DNA from: Bog-473 sp963704355
Lineage (GTDB): Bacteria; Actinomycetota; Acidimicrobiia; Acidimicrobiales; RAAP-2
Assembly (NCBI GenBank): GCA_963704355.1
Contig: OY969891.1
Location: 992,001 to 1,056,000, forward strand
DNA: 64,000 nucleotides
Reading direction: 5' to 3'
Made by a program: the position numbers and the translations under genes
Notes under the pieces: generated by a model
What the model was told of the DNA's origin: nothing
Databases searched by the model: none
Seen by the model: the letters and a program-made list of their open reading frames with translations, nothing else
In this document: in pieces, positions 53,313 through 61,129 of the stretch
How positions within the stretch are numbered: position 1 is the first letter of the stretch
Layout of the letters: every line of letters begins with the position of its first letter

Positions 53313-54042
53313 GCAGGCCCAGACGGAGCCGGCCAAGAAGCCCGTCCTCGAGCTGCGCCGCGTCCACGCCGGATACGGGCAGATCGAGGTGCTGCACGGC
53401 ATCGACCTCGCCGTCTCCACCGGCTCGGTGCTCGCGCTCCTCGGCCCCAACGGGGCCGGAAAGTCGACGACGCTGCGCGTGGCCAGCGGCCAGATGACGC
53501 CGACCAAGGGCTGCTTCCACGTCCTCGGGCGCCACGCCAACGGCCTGCGCCCCGACCGGCTGGCGCGGGCCGGGCTCTGCACGCTGCCCGACGGGCGCGG
53601 GATCTTTCCCAACCTCACCGTCGCTGAGAACCTCCGCCTCATGACCTACGCCGGGCCTTCCCGCTCGCGGGTGGAGGAGATGGCCTTCCAACGCTTCCCG
53701 CGCCTGGCCGAGCGCCGCCAGCAGGTGGCGGGGACGCTCTCGGGCGGCGAGCAGCAGATGCTCGCCATGGCGCGCACGCTCTCCGTCGAGCCGGCCATCC
53801 TCCTGCTCGACGAGATCTCCATGGGCCTCGCCCCCATGATCGTGGCCGAGCTCTACGAGTTGGTGAAGCAGATCGCCGGGGAGGGCATCGCAGTGATCCT
53901 GGCCGAGCAGTTCGCCGCCACCGCCCTCGGCGTGGCCACCGACGTCGCGGTCGTCGTGCAGGGGCACATCGTCGCCGCCGGCACCCCGGACGAGCTGCCC
54001 GAGGACCTGGCGGACGCCTACCTCGGCGGGGCCGCCGCATGA
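53305..54042 (+). CDS. livF: ABC transporter ATPase, LivF type
   Basis: The 245-residue second ATPase has Walker A LLGPNGAGKSTTLRV, the Pro-rich LCTLPDGRGIFPNLTVAENL typical of LivF, signature LSGGEQQMLAMARTL and Walker B ILLLDEISMGLAP. It pairs with LivG under the LivHM permease. ATG 53305 lies inside the end of livG, and the stop overlaps the next gene by ATGA, so translation is coupled on both sides. Length is normal. Confidence 0.92.
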   Translation: MAEQAQTEPAKKPVLELRRVHAGYGQIEVLHGIDLAVSTGSVLALLGPNGAGKSTTLRVASGQMTPTKGCFHVLGRHANGLRPDRLARAGLCTLPDGRGIFPNLTVAENLRLMTYAGPSRSRVEEMAFQRFPRLAERRQQVAGTLSGGEQQMLAMARTLSVEPAILLLDEISMGLAPMIVAELYELVKQIAGEGIAVILAEQFAATALGVATDVAVVVQGHIVAAGTPDELPEDLADAYLGGAAA

Positions 54043-55607
54043 GGCGCTCTCTCCGCTCCCGAGTCGGCCTCTCGGGCCGCCGCGCCGCCCTGCTCGGCTC
54101 CGCTGCGCTGCTTCTCGTGGCGGGGGGCTCGGGCCTGCTGGCCGCCGCGTTCTCCGACGGCCCGGCCGGGGCGGCCACCTTGGGCGGCTTCACCGTCAAC
54201 GCGGTGGCCGAGGCCATCACCGCCCAGTACGAACAGCCGAACTTCCCGCTGCCGTCGACGCCCTCGCTCGAGTTCGACGAGGGGTACGCGTCCACCTCCG
54301 ACAACTACGGCCCGACCGGGGCAGCCACCGCCTCGGCGCTCTACCCCGGCGCGACGGTGGCGAACGCCGGCCCCGAGCTGGCGCTCCTCGTCCCCGGCGT
54401 CCCGCTGCCGCCCGCCCCGATCTGGCCCGTGCAGGCGGTGAGCGAGTACCCGGAGACGCCCAACTCCGGCGCGACGGACGTGCCCGGCGTGAACATGGAC
54501 GCGCAGAGCACGGCCAACGGGAACAACGCGACCTCTACCCTCGGCAACGACGCCGCCACAGCGGGCTCCAACGGAGGCGACGCCTCGCAGCAGGCGCCAG
54601 GGGGCTCGGGCAACCTGCTCGCCGGGTCCAACGCGCTCGTCGGCGTCGCCGGCCTGTCGGCCACCTCCTCCTCACAGGCGCCTTCGACGACGGCGACGGC
54701 GACGGCCACGTCGAGCGTCGGCGGGATCTCGATGCTCGGTGGCTTCATCTCCATCGGCACCATCACCTCCACCGCGACCGCGACCTCCGACGGCACGACC
54801 GGCCAGTTGACCGGCTCGACCCAGGTGCAGAACATCTCCATCGCCGGCGAGCAGGTCGGTGTCGGCGCCAGCGGGATCCAAGCGCTCGGCAACAAGCCGA
54901 TGCTGGCGCTTCCCATCGACGCCCTCAACACGTTGCTCACCGAGCTTGGTATCTCCATCGCGGTGACCAACGCCACGGACAAGGTCAGCGGGCCGTCGGC
55001 CAGCCGTACCCTCAACGGCCTGCAGGTCCAGATCAACCTCGACACCCTCGACGCCGCGGCCAACAAGTTCGCCTCGTTGTTCCCGCCCAAGCTGGTCTCC
55101 CAGTTGCCGGTGGCCATCCCCGACGAGCAGCTCATCACGCTCGACCTCGGGGCGGTGCAGGTGAGCTCGACCGCCTCGCCCTCGTTCGCGGCCGGCAACA
55201 GCGGCAACACCGGCGCCGGCAGCTCGCCCGCCAGCTCGCCCTCGACGGGCGCGACCACGACGGGCAACACCGGCGGGGGCTTCTCGCCCAGCAGCGGCAG
55301 CCCCGGAAGCTTCACCGGCAACACGGGGAGCTCACCCGCCAGCGGCTCGACCAGCCCATCCGCCTCGGGCCCCGGGTCACCGCTCACGACGTCGGCCCCG
55401 ACCTCGGCCGTGGGCACCGCCTTCAAGGGGATCGGTGCGGCGCTGATCCTCCTCGGCCTTCTGGCCGCCGCAGCCCTGGCCTACGTCTACAAACGCGCGG
55501 ACGACCTGACCGAGGCCCTGGGCACCGGCTGCGCCGAGGGCGACCCCCTCATGGAACGCTTCGCCGCCACCCAAGACGAGCTGACCGACTTCGGAGGATT
55601 CACCTGA
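54039..55607 (+). CDS. Exported, C-terminally anchored protein of unknown function in the liv operon
   Basis: I do not recognise this 522-residue protein. It has a signal-type N-terminus (about 18-46), a Ser/Thr/Gly/Ala-rich body with beta-strand-like segments (LGGFISIGTITSTATATSDG, QNISIAGEQVGVGASGIQAL, NGLQVQINLDTLDAA), a low-complexity Gly/Ser/Pro stretch (about 385-450) and one membrane helix near the C-terminus (about 467-487). A short charged cytoplasmic tail follows. It is therefore expected outside the cell, held at the membrane. The ATGA overlap with livF and TGATG overlap with the next gene tie it to the transporter, perhaps as an accessory receptor or stabilising component; that role is inferred from position only. 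Confidence 0.7.
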   Translation: MRRSLRSRVGLSGRRAALLGSAALLLVAGGSGLLAAAFSDGPAGAATLGGFTVNAVAEAITAQYEQPNFPLPSTPSLEFDEGYASTSDNYGPTGAATASALYPGATVANAGPELALLVPGVPLPPAPIWPVQAVSEYPETPNSGATDVPGVNMDAQSTANGNNATSTLGNDAATAGSNGGDASQQAPGGSGNLLAGSNALVGVAGLSATSSSQAPSTTATATATSSVGGISMLGGFISIGTITSTATATSDGTTGQLTGSTQVQNISIAGEQVGVGASGIQALGNKPMLALPIDALNTLLTELGISIAVTNATDKVSGPSASRTLNGLQVQINLDTLDAAANKFASLFPPKLVSQLPVAIPDEQLITLDLGAVQVSSTASPSFAAGNSGNTGAGSSPASSPSTGATTTGNTGGGFSPSSGSPGSFTGNTGSSPASGSTSPSASGPGSPLTTSAPTSAVGTAFKGIGAALILLGLLAAAALAYVYKRADDLTEALGTGCAEGDPLMERFAATQDELTDFGGFT

Positions 55608-56161
55608 TGAAGCTCTTTGGAAGATCGTCCGCGGAACCCGAGGACCCCGGCGACGTGACCCGTGTCACCGCGACCCCGGGGTTCCCGACGCTGTCGGGAG
55701 GCGTGATCGTGCCGCCGGCGCCGCCCGCGCCGCCCGCGCTCGGCAACGCGGATGCGCCGTCCACACCGGTCCAGACGCGCTTGCAGCGCTTGGCCACCGT
55801 GGTGGAGCGGGCCCGGCCTGGCCGCAGCAGCCGCAACGTGCGCCTGTGGCTCGAGTGGATCGGCATGGCGCTCATCGTCTTCGGCTTCGCCTGCATCATC
55901 TTGGGCTGGTACGGCGCCGCGCACAGCCCCTACCTCTACCAGGAGGTCCCCTATCTCATCTCGGGCGGTCTGCTCGGCGTCGCGCTGGTGATCGGTGGCG
56001 GGGTGCTCGTGCGGAGTGCCTGGACCATGCGCCAGATCGAGGAGGACCGGCGCAACGCGTTGGCCATCGTGCGCTCGGTGGACCGCCTGGAGCGCATTTT
56101 GCGCAGTCTGGACGAGACGCGACGGGTGGAGCGCGCCGACCAGGAGGAGCACGCGCGGTGA
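55607..56161 (+). CDS. Two-helix membrane protein of unknown function in the liv operon
   Basis: This 184-residue product is not recognised. It has an N-terminal Pro-rich cytoplasmic stretch, basic residues, two membrane helices (about 85-105 and 119-141) and a C-terminal charged, probably coiled region (RQIEEDRRNALAIVRSVDRL). It overlaps the preceding gene by one base and the receptor lipoprotein gene by GTGA, so it is firmly part of the operon. A membrane partner of the preceding exported protein is the simplest idea, without direct evidence. Confidence 0.7.
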   Translation: MKLFGRSSAEPEDPGDVTRVTATPGFPTLSGGVIVPPAPPAPPALGNADAPSTPVQTRLQRLATVVERARPGRSSRNVRLWLEWIGMALIVFGFACIILGWYGAAHSPYLYQEVPYLISGGLLGVALVIGGGVLVRSAWTMRQIEEDRRNALAIVRSVDRLERILRSLDETRRVERADQEEHAR

Positions 56162-57849
56162 GACGTCCGACTCTTCCCAGCGGGCGGCGACCCGGCAGCC
56201 GCCGTCGCGTCGCCGTCGTCCTTTCCGTCGCCGTGCTGGCGCTCTTGGCCTCGGCCTGCGGGTCGCGCCTCAGCGGCCAGCAGGCCGCGCTGGCCCAGGG
56301 CGCCACCGGGTCGCACGGGTCGGGTTCCAACAACGGCACCGGCACCGGGACCGGTGCCCAGGCTCTCGGCACCTCGAGCGGCCCCTGCGCCTCGACCTCG
56401 AGCTCCGGCACGAGCACGAGCACGACCTCGGGCACCAAGTCCACCACCTCCACCACCGCGGCGAAGTCGAAGTCCGCGTCGTCGACCACGGCGTCCTCGA
56501 CCACGACGACCACCACCGCCCCCTGCTCGTCGACCGCCCTGGCCGGCGGCGCCGGCACCGGCACCGGCGGGACCGGGCCCTCGTCGTCCCACCCCGGCAG
56601 CAGCACACCGGGGGCCGCGGCGAGCGGCGGGCCGACCGCCGCCCTGGCCGCGGCCGGCTCGGGCGCCTGCGGCGCCAACGGCAACCAGGCGCCGGCCGGC
56701 GGCAACGGCGGCGCCACCGCGACGGGCGTGACCTCCACGACCATCAACGTGGGCAATATCGCCAGCATCAGCGGCGTGGTTCCGGGGCTCACCGAGAGCG
56801 CGCAGCAGGCCACCGAGGCCTGGGCCGCCTACGTGAACTCGACCGGCGGCATCTGCGGCCGCGACATCAAGGTGCAGCCCTTCGACGACGGCAGTGACTC
56901 GGGCACCAACTACGCCGACGCGCAGCAGGCCTGCTCCAGCGACTTCGCCATGGTCGGGAACGCGTCGGGCTTCGACGACGGCGGTTCCACGGCCGTGAAC
57001 TCGTGCAGTATCCCCGACATGTCGGCGGAGGTCTCGACGGCGGCCGCTGGCGGTACGGCCGACATCTTCGGCGCCAGCCCCGGGAACGACCACTACTGGT
57101 CCCTCGGCCCGCCCAACTATCTGAAGGGTCTCTACCCCAACGCGATCCAGCACGCGGGGATGATCTACCTCGAGGTGTCGGCCACCCAGAGCCAGGAGGA
57201 GCACGAGGTGGCCGCGTACCAGAGCGTCGGCTTCAACTACGGCAGCGACATCGTCGCCACGACGCCGACCAACGCCAACTACGCCACCATCGTGCAGAAG
57301 ATGTCGGGCGACGGCGTGCAGTACCTCACCGAGTACTCGGACGCCAGCTCGGCCGAGCGCTTGCTCCAGGCCATGCAGCAGGCCAACTACACCCCCCAGG
57401 TAGTGGACTGGTTCTCCGAGGAGTACTCGCCGCAGTTCGCCCAGCAGACCGCACCAGAGTCCAACGGCAACCTCGTCCTCATGTCGGCCACCGCGGCGTA
57501 CGAGGAGGCGAGCGGGAACCCGGGCATGCAGCTCATGGAGAGCTGGCTGAACCGGGTGGCGCCTGGCTACCACCAGGACATCTTCGCGATCCTGGCCTGG
57601 TCCGCCGGCCTCGCCTTCGAACAGGCCGCCAAGGAGGTCGGCCCCGACCTGACCCGCCCCGCGCTCATCGCCAAGCTCCAGGGCATCACCCAGTGGACGG
57701 GAGGTGGAGTGACGCCGCCGGCCGACATCGGCCAGAAGATCCCCTCCAAGTGCTTCTTCTACATGAAGATCGAGAACGGGGCGTTCCAGCGGGTCTACCC
57801 GACCGCGCCCAACACCTACGACTGCAACAGCGGCTTCTTCCAGTACTAG
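56158..57849 (+). CDS. ABC transporter substrate-binding lipoprotein (LivK-like)
   Basis: From GTG 56158, with AGGAGG about ten bases upstream, the product is 563 residues. A signal peptide ends in the lipobox LASAC (Cys about residue 34), so it is a membrane-attached receptor. A very long low-complexity linker rich in Ser, Thr, Gly and Ala (about 50-190) lifts the binding domain off the membrane. The periplasmic-binding-protein-6 domain (about 195-563) has ASISGVVPGLTESAQQATEA, then AAYVNSTGGICGRDIKVQPF and later WFSEEYSPQFAQQ and FAILAWSAGLAFEQA. The ligand cannot be read from sequence; amino acids, amides or other small acids are typical for the family. Confidence 0.85.
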   Translation: MRRPTLPSGRRPGSRRRVAVVLSVAVLALLASACGSRLSGQQAALAQGATGSHGSGSNNGTGTGTGAQALGTSSGPCASTSSSGTSTSTTSGTKSTTSTTAAKSKSASSTTASSTTTTTTAPCSSTALAGGAGTGTGGTGPSSSHPGSSTPGAAASGGPTAALAAAGSGACGANGNQAPAGGNGGATATGVTSTTINVGNIASISGVVPGLTESAQQATEAWAAYVNSTGGICGRDIKVQPFDDGSDSGTNYADAQQACSSDFAMVGNASGFDDGGSTAVNSCSIPDMSAEVSTAAAGGTADIFGASPGNDHYWSLGPPNYLKGLYPNAIQHAGMIYLEVSATQSQEEHEVAAYQSVGFNYGSDIVATTPTNANYATIVQKMSGDGVQYLTEYSDASSAERLLQAMQQANYTPQVVDWFSEEYSPQFAQQTAPESNGNLVLMSATAAYEEASGNPGMQLMESWLNRVAPGYHQDIFAILAWSAGLAFEQAAKEVGPDLTRPALIAKLQGITQWTGGGVTPPADIGQKIPSKCFFYMKIENGAFQRVYPTAPNTYDCNSGFFQY

Positions 57850-57879
57850 ACCACCGAAGCCCTTCGACGAGCGACCCAG

Positions 57880-59796
57880 ATGCACGCCTTCCTCGAGTTC
57901 ACCATCATCGGCCTGGTCCTGGGCTCGGCGTATGCCGTCGCGGCCAGCGGCCTGGTGGTGACCTACGCCACGTCGGGCATCTTCAACATCGCCCACGGCG
58001 CCATCGGCATGTTCATGGCGTTCGTCTACTGGCAGCTCGCGGTGGGCTGGCACCTCAACCCCGGCCTCGCGTTCGTCATCACCGTCTTCGTGCTGGCGCC
58101 GCTCCTCGGCGCGGCCATCGAACGTGGCGTGATCCAGTGGATGGACCCCAACAACGTCGCCACCACGCTGTCGGTGACGGTGGGCCTGACGCTGCTGTTG
58201 TTCGGGATCGTCAACAACTACCTCTGGAAGCCGACGGCGCGCGTGGTGCCGCAGTTCTTCGGCTTCAACGGCTTCACCTTCCTCGGCGTGCACATCGACT
58301 GGGAAGAGGTCATCACCGTCGGCGCGGCCATCGTCATCGCCGTCGCGCTGCGGCTCTTCCTCTACCGGACTCGCACCGGCATCGCGATGCGTGGCGTCGT
58401 CGACAACCGCCCCCTCATCGGGCTCTTCGGGGGCCGCCCGGCCCGGCTGTCCACCCTCAGCTGGTCGATGGGCGCGTCGCTCGCTTCGGTGGCCGGCATC
58501 CTCGTCGCCCCCCGCATCCAGCTGCAGCCGCTGATCCTGACGCTGCTGGTGATCGACGCCTACGCGGCCGCAGTCATCGGCCGGCTGCGCAGCCTGCCCA
58601 TGACGTTCCTGGGCGCCCTGATCATCGGCCTCGCCATCTCCTACGCCCAGGGTTACGTGCCCACCACCGGCGCCTTCTGGGCGTCCACGCCGGTCCAGGG
58701 CATCCTGACCGAGTCGGTGCCCTCGGTCATCCTCGTCATCGCCATCCTCCTCCTGCCGGCCCACCGCATCCGCACCGGCGCCGCACAGCGTCACGCGCCC
58801 CTCGCCCCGGCCAGCTTCCTGCGCTCCATTCAGGGCGGGCTGCTGCTGGTCGCCGCCGTCATCGTCGCCGTCTCGTTCATGGGCCCAGGCAACATCATCA
58901 AGCTCGGCATCGGCCTGTCCTTCGCCCTCATCTGCCTCTCGCTCGTCCCGCTGACCGGCTATGGCGGGTTCGTCTCCATCTGCCAGCTCACCTTCGCCGG
59001 TCTCGGTGCGTTCGCCATGTACAAGTGGGGGAGCGGCGGCTCGGTGGTCGGCCTGTTGGCGGCGGCCGGCCTGGCCGGCGGGGTGGGGGCGCTCCTGGCG
59101 TGGCCCACCCTGCGCGTCCGCGGGCTCTACCTGGCTCTCTTGACCATGGGCTTCGCCACCCTCTGCGACAACGCCCTGTTCCCGTGGTCGGGCATCTTCG
59201 GCTTCAACGGCTCGCTGGCCGTCCCCAAGCCGTCGGCGTTCGGCCTGCACCTGAACTCGCCCAAGTCCTTCACCATCTTCCTGGCCGTCGTCTTCGCCCT
59301 GTTCTCCATCGGCATCCTCGCCCTCCGCCGGGGGCCCTTCGGCCGGGTGCTGGTGGGCATGAAGGACTCCGAGGCGGCCTGCGCCACCCTCGGGCTGTCG
59401 CTGCGCACCACCAAGCTGGCCGTCTTCGCCCTCTCCGCGGCCATGGCGGGGATCGCCGGCGCCCTCTTCGGGGCGGCCTCGTCGGTGGCCACGCCCACCA
59501 ACTTCGAAATGTTCGAGAGCCTGCTCATCCTGGCCGTCGTGGCCATCGGGGGCGCCTCGGTCTGCAGCGGCGCCCTGGCCGGCGGCCTGGCCATCGGCTT
59601 TCTCCCCGCCAACGGGGAGGACGTCTTCATCGGGGCGGGCACCATCATCCTCGCCTTCTACGCCGACGGCGTGCTGCCGCTCATCTATTCCCGCTTCCAC
59701 CAGTGGTGGGACGGGCTGGTGGCCCCTCGAGAGCAGCCGGTGCCGCTGGCCGGCGAGGAACGGGCCGGGACGCTCGCCGGGAGCCGGGCGGCCTGA
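57880..59796 (+). CDS. livHM: Fused ABC permease LivH-LivM
   Basis: The 638-residue product joins the two permease subunits in one chain. The first half (about 1-300) is LivH-like, with GLVLGSAYAVAASGLVVTYA, NIAHGAIGMFMAFVYW and a RLRSLPMTFLGALIIGLAIS ending. The second half (about 315-610) is LivM-like, with LVPLTGYGGFVSICQLTFAG, AWPTLRVRGLYLALLTMGFA and GRVLVGMKDSEAACATLG. Many hydrophobic helices are seen in both halves. It forms the channel driven by LivG and LivF and fed by the receptor encoded just upstream. Fusion fixes a 1:1 ratio of the subunits. ATG 57880 lacks a strong ribosome binding site. Confidence 0.9.
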   Translation: MHAFLEFTIIGLVLGSAYAVAASGLVVTYATSGIFNIAHGAIGMFMAFVYWQLAVGWHLNPGLAFVITVFVLAPLLGAAIERGVIQWMDPNNVATTLSVTVGLTLLLFGIVNNYLWKPTARVVPQFFGFNGFTFLGVHIDWEEVITVGAAIVIAVALRLFLYRTRTGIAMRGVVDNRPLIGLFGGRPARLSTLSWSMGASLASVAGILVAPRIQLQPLILTLLVIDAYAAAVIGRLRSLPMTFLGALIIGLAISYAQGYVPTTGAFWASTPVQGILTESVPSVILVIAILLLPAHRIRTGAAQRHAPLAPASFLRSIQGGLLLVAAVIVAVSFMGPGNIIKLGIGLSFALICLSLVPLTGYGGFVSICQLTFAGLGAFAMYKWGSGGSVVGLLAAAGLAGGVGALLAWPTLRVRGLYLALLTMGFATLCDNALFPWSGIFGFNGSLAVPKPSAFGLHLNSPKSFTIFLAVVFALFSIGILALRRGPFGRVLVGMKDSEAACATLGLSLRTTKLAVFALSAAMAGIAGALFGAASSVATPTNFEMFESLLILAVVAIGGASVCSGALAGGLAIGFLPANGEDVFIGAGTIILAFYADGVLPLIYSRFHQWWDGLVAPREQPVPLAGEERAGTLAGSRAA

Positions 59797-59916
59797 CCGG
59801 CCCTTTGGGTGGCTGTAATTCTTGGCCTTGGGACACCCGTGGATGTTCCCTGGCCCAGTCCAACGGCGGCGGAGGCCCTCGGAGGGGGCCGGATGGGCGA
59901 TGGCCCCCGATGCCTT

Positions 59917-59964
59917 CAAAAACCGTAAACCGGTCCGTGCATAGTTTTCAGAGTCATCACCGGG
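59917..59964 (+). repeat. 48-bp direct repeat, copy 1
   Basis: The copy starts CAAAAACCGTAAACCGGTCC and ends TTTTCAGAGTCATCACCGGG. It is identical to copy 2 at 60003-60050. Both lie in the 467-bp gap 59797-60263 upstream of rpsL. A related palindrome lies at 46433-46482. Confidence 0.9.
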
Positions 59965-60002
59965 CGGAGGCCCTTGAAGGGGCCGGGGGCAGGCGCAGTC
60001 TC

Positions 60003-60050
60003 CAAAAACCGTAAACCGGTCCGTGCATAGTTTTCAGAGTCATCACCGGG
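60003..60050 (+). repeat. 48-bp direct repeat, copy 2
   Basis: This copy is identical to 59917-59964, with 38 bp between the copies. A degenerate third end (CTTCGGAGTCATCACCCGGG) lies at 60088-60107. The gap between copies contains a GGCCC...GGGCC hairpin. Confidence 0.9.
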
Positions 60051-60152
60051 GCGCACGCCCCTCGCAGTAGGCACCGGGACGTACGCTCTTCGGAGTCATC
60101 ACCCGGGACTCACACCTCGCACAAGGAACCCGTGCGGCAGCCCCGCGCACGA

Positions 60153-60181
60153 TTGAAGGACCCCCAGGTAACCGCTAAACT
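60153..60181 (+). promoter_or_regulatory. Sigma70-like promoter of the rpsL operon
   Basis: TTGAAG (60153-60158) and TAAACT (60176-60181) are separated by exactly 17 bases. Transcription would start near 60188, leaving a leader of about 76 bases before the rpsL GTG, with GAGAGGT as ribosome binding site at about 60252-60258. Confidence 0.65.
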
Positions 60182-60263
60182 CGAATCCCTGCCCTGTGCG
60201 GCTTCGGTCGGCGCGCGAGCGCAAGCACATGGCGTTCACATTTTTCGTATCGAGAGGTAGCGC

Positions 60264-60635
60264 GTGCCCACGATCGCCCAGCTCGTCCGCAAGGGACGGG
60301 AGGCCAAGGTGACCAAAACCAAGACCCCCGCCCTGAAGGGCGCGCCCCAGCGGCGGGGGGTGTGCACCCGCGTCTACACGACGACCCCCAAGAAGCCGAA
60401 CTCGGCGCTGCGCAAGGTGGCCCGCGTCCGGCTCAGCTCGGGCGTGGAGATCACCGCCTACATCCCCGGTGTGGGCCACAACCTCCAGGAGCACTCCATC
60501 GTGCTGGTCCGCGGCGGCCGGGTGAAGGACCTGCCGGGCGTGCGCTACAAGGTCGTGCGTGGGGCGCTGGACACCTCGGGCGTGCGCGAGCGCGCCCAGG
60601 CCCGCAGCCGCTACGGCGCCAAGAAGGAGTCATAG
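60264..60635 (+). CDS. rpsL: 30S ribosomal protein S12
   Basis: The 123-residue protein lines the decoding centre of the small ribosomal subunit. Its start PTIAQLVRKGREAKVTKTKT, the TTPKKPNSALRKVARVRLSS loop (Lys in the position linked with streptomycin sensitivity) and VGHNLQEHSIVLVRGGRVKD are fully conserved. The GTG at 60264 has GAGAGGT upstream. It is the first gene of the str-type operon here; rpsG follows after two bases. Confidence 0.97.
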   Translation: MPTIAQLVRKGREAKVTKTKTPALKGAPQRRGVCTRVYTTTPKKPNSALRKVARVRLSSGVEITAYIPGVGHNLQEHSIVLVRGGRVKDLPGVRYKVVRGALDTSGVRERAQARSRYGAKKES

Positions 60636-60637
60636 GG

Positions 60638-61108
60638 ATGCCGCGTAACGGACCCGCCACCCGCCGGGAGCTCGCCCCGGACCCCGTCTACCGCTCCGTC
60701 CTGGTCACCCAGGTCGTCAACAAGGTGCTCTCGCGCGGCAAGCGCACGCTGGCCGAGCGGATCGTGTACACCGCCCTCGAGCAGGTGCAGGAGAAGTCGG
60801 GCGGCGACCCCGTCGCCGCGCTCAAGCGCGCCGTCGAGAACACCCGCCCCGAGGTCGAGGTGAAGAGCCGCCGCGTCGGCGGCGCCACCTACCAGGTGCC
60901 CGTCGAGGTGCGGCCGCGCCGCGCCACCACGCTGGCCATCCGCTGGCTCACCACGTTCTCCCGCCAGCGCCGCGAGAAGACGATGGCCGAGCGCCTGGCC
61001 GGCGAGATCCTGGACGCCTCGAACAACATCGGCGCATCGGTGAAGCGCCGCGAGGACATGCACAAGATGGCGGAGTCCAACCGCGCCTTCGCCCACTACC
61101 GCTGGTAG
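60638..61108 (+). CDS. rpsG: 30S ribosomal protein S7
   Basis: The 156-residue protein organises the 16S rRNA 3' major domain near the E site. ELAPDPVYRSVLVTQVVNKV, GKRTLAERIVYTALE, ENTRPEVEVKSRRVGGATYQ and the basic C-terminus ESNRAFAHYRW are typical. AAGGAG lies about ten bases before ATG 60638. It sits two bases after rpsL and 21 bases before fusA. Confidence 0.97.
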   Translation: MPRNGPATRRELAPDPVYRSVLVTQVVNKVLSRGKRTLAERIVYTALEQVQEKSGGDPVAALKRAVENTRPEVEVKSRRVGGATYQVPVEVRPRRATTLAIRWLTTFSRQRREKTMAERLAGEILDASNNIGASVKRREDMHKMAESNRAFAHYRW

Positions 61109-61129
61109 TGGAGAGGACCCCGACGCGCC

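Noticed and set aside
55951..59919. Very long open frame on the minus strand opposite the receptor and permease genes
   Set aside because: It is antisense to two clearly real genes, its predicted product is a low-complexity Arg/Gly/Asp/Glu/His string, and such frames are expected at high GC.
57003..60014. Plus-strand 1003-codon frame overlapping the permease
   Set aside because: It is a shifted frame over the receptor and livHM genes, rich in Arg, His, Pro and Gly, with no domain pattern.
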